From positions 983,658 to 1,030,982 of the forward strand of contig NZ_JXDL01000001.1 in NCBI RefSeq assembly GCF_001590795.1: a stretch of 47,325 nt of DNA. Direction: 5' to 3'. Within the stretch, counting starts at the first letter, position 1. Every line of letters starts with the position of its first letter. The translations under genes were made by a program, and so were the position numbers. This DNA is from Bradyrhizobium sp. AT1. GTDB taxonomy: Bacteria > Pseudomonadota > Alphaproteobacteria > Rhizobiales > Xanthobacteraceae. Below are positions 47,041-47,325 of this stretch, piece by piece. The notes under the pieces are model-generated. The model ran no database searches, had not been told where the DNA came from, and was given only the letters and a program-made list of their open reading frames with translations.

Positions 47041-47325
47041 ACGACAGGGATGGAAATGCCGGAGCAGCCGAGAAGTCGGCGGCAGACGCGCGCTGCCATT
47101 TTGACTCATCTGTTACAGTCGGGCGGCTCGTTCCGTCCGCCGCTGGCCAAGGCCGTGCGCCTGTCGGAAGCGAGCCTGTCGCGCATCCTGTTCGACCTGA
47201 AGGCCGAAGGCCTGATCGAGGAAGTGCGTCGCCCTGCCCCTTATGTCGGCGGCCCGACCGGCCTTGTGTCGCTCGATGGCTCGGTGGCGCTCGCGGCCTT
47301 CGAGCTGACCGCTCAGCATCTCAGC
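47038..47325 (+). CDS. ROK-family transcriptional regulator (N-terminus; runs off the window)
   Basis: Ninety-six residues are visible. An N-terminal winged helix-turn-helix (RSRRQTRAAILTHLLQSGGSFRPPLAKAVRLSEASLSRILFDLKAEGLIEEV) is followed by the glycine turn VGGPTGLVSLDGSVALAAFELT, where a ROK (NagC/XylR-type) sugar-kinase-like domain begins. Such proteins usually repress carbohydrate uptake or catabolism genes and sense a sugar or sugar phosphate. ATGs at 47038, 47050 and 47056 are in frame; AGGGATGG before 47056 makes the last one a strong alternative. The palindrome just upstream is a probable operator. Confidence 0.8.
   Translation, partial: MTTGMEMPEQPRSRRQTRAAILTHLLQSGGSFRPPLAKAVRLSEASLSRILFDLKAEGLIEEVRRPAPYVGGPTGLVSLDGSVALAAFELTAQHLS

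Overview
The window looks like a chromosomal segment of a Bradyrhizobium-type alphaproteobacterium (Nitrobacteraceae). The evidence is uniformly high GC, the gene order kdsA-eno / pyrG-secG-tpiA / ppiD-trpD-trpC-moaC / moeA-lexA-comEC / gltX-gltA, rhizobial lipid and regulatory genes, and two intergenic palindromes of a kind I recall as common in that genus. The assignment is by recognition, not by database search.

Layout. 1-8.7 kb, mostly minus strand: a truncated AcoR-type regulator, an FtsB/DivIC-like protein, an FMN reductase, a Tat-exported metallo-beta-lactamase-fold hydrolase, a zinc-less MDR reductase and enolase. These are followed by queF (plus), a small secreted protein, an MFS carrier and kdsA. 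8.8-12.2 kb: NIPSNAP, then a two-component system and a PmtA-like phospholipid methyltransferase. The regulator gene and the methyltransferase gene are both preceded by nearly the same 18-bp direct repeat. 12.2-19.8 kb is core metabolism: pyrG, secG, tpiA, ppiD, trpD, trpC, moaC.

19.8-35.3 kb separates moaC from moeA, which are adjacent in the rhizobial order I remember, so I read it as an accessory insertion. It holds an orphan Flp pilin and a Cache-PAS-GGDEF-EAL protein. It then holds a minus-strand redox/metal cluster: OpgC-like acyltransferase, DUF1622, Met-rich Spy-like protein, a signal-anchored FAD/NAD(P)H/[2Fe-2S] reductase fusion, a membrane protein with two HX13H pairs (predicted di-haem b), a heptahaem cytochrome c, a His-rich exported protein, and an ECF sigma factor ending in a Cys cluster. 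Opposite it is a small exported protein with two PHHMG repeats. The shared promoter region carries two perfect TTGA-N6-TCAA (FixK/FNR-type) boxes. Together these genes could form a transmembrane electron path from cytoplasmic NAD(P)H through flavin, iron-sulfur and b haem to periplasmic c haem, with metal-ligand-rich partners and its own metal-responsive sigma factor. This is the best candidate for an undescribed system here. The insertion ends with a CtpA-family protease, an FMN-dependent 2-hydroxyacid oxidase, a HAD phosphatase and two small ORFs.

35.3-47.3 kb returns to core genes: moeA, lexA (with an upstream GAAC-N7-GAAC SOS box), a ComEC-like protein without its hydrolase domain, small stress or unknown proteins, glnS head-to-head with gltX, gltA with a strong terminator, and the start of a ROK-family regulator with a palindrome at its start codon. 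No rRNA, tRNA, CRISPR array or transposase was seen.
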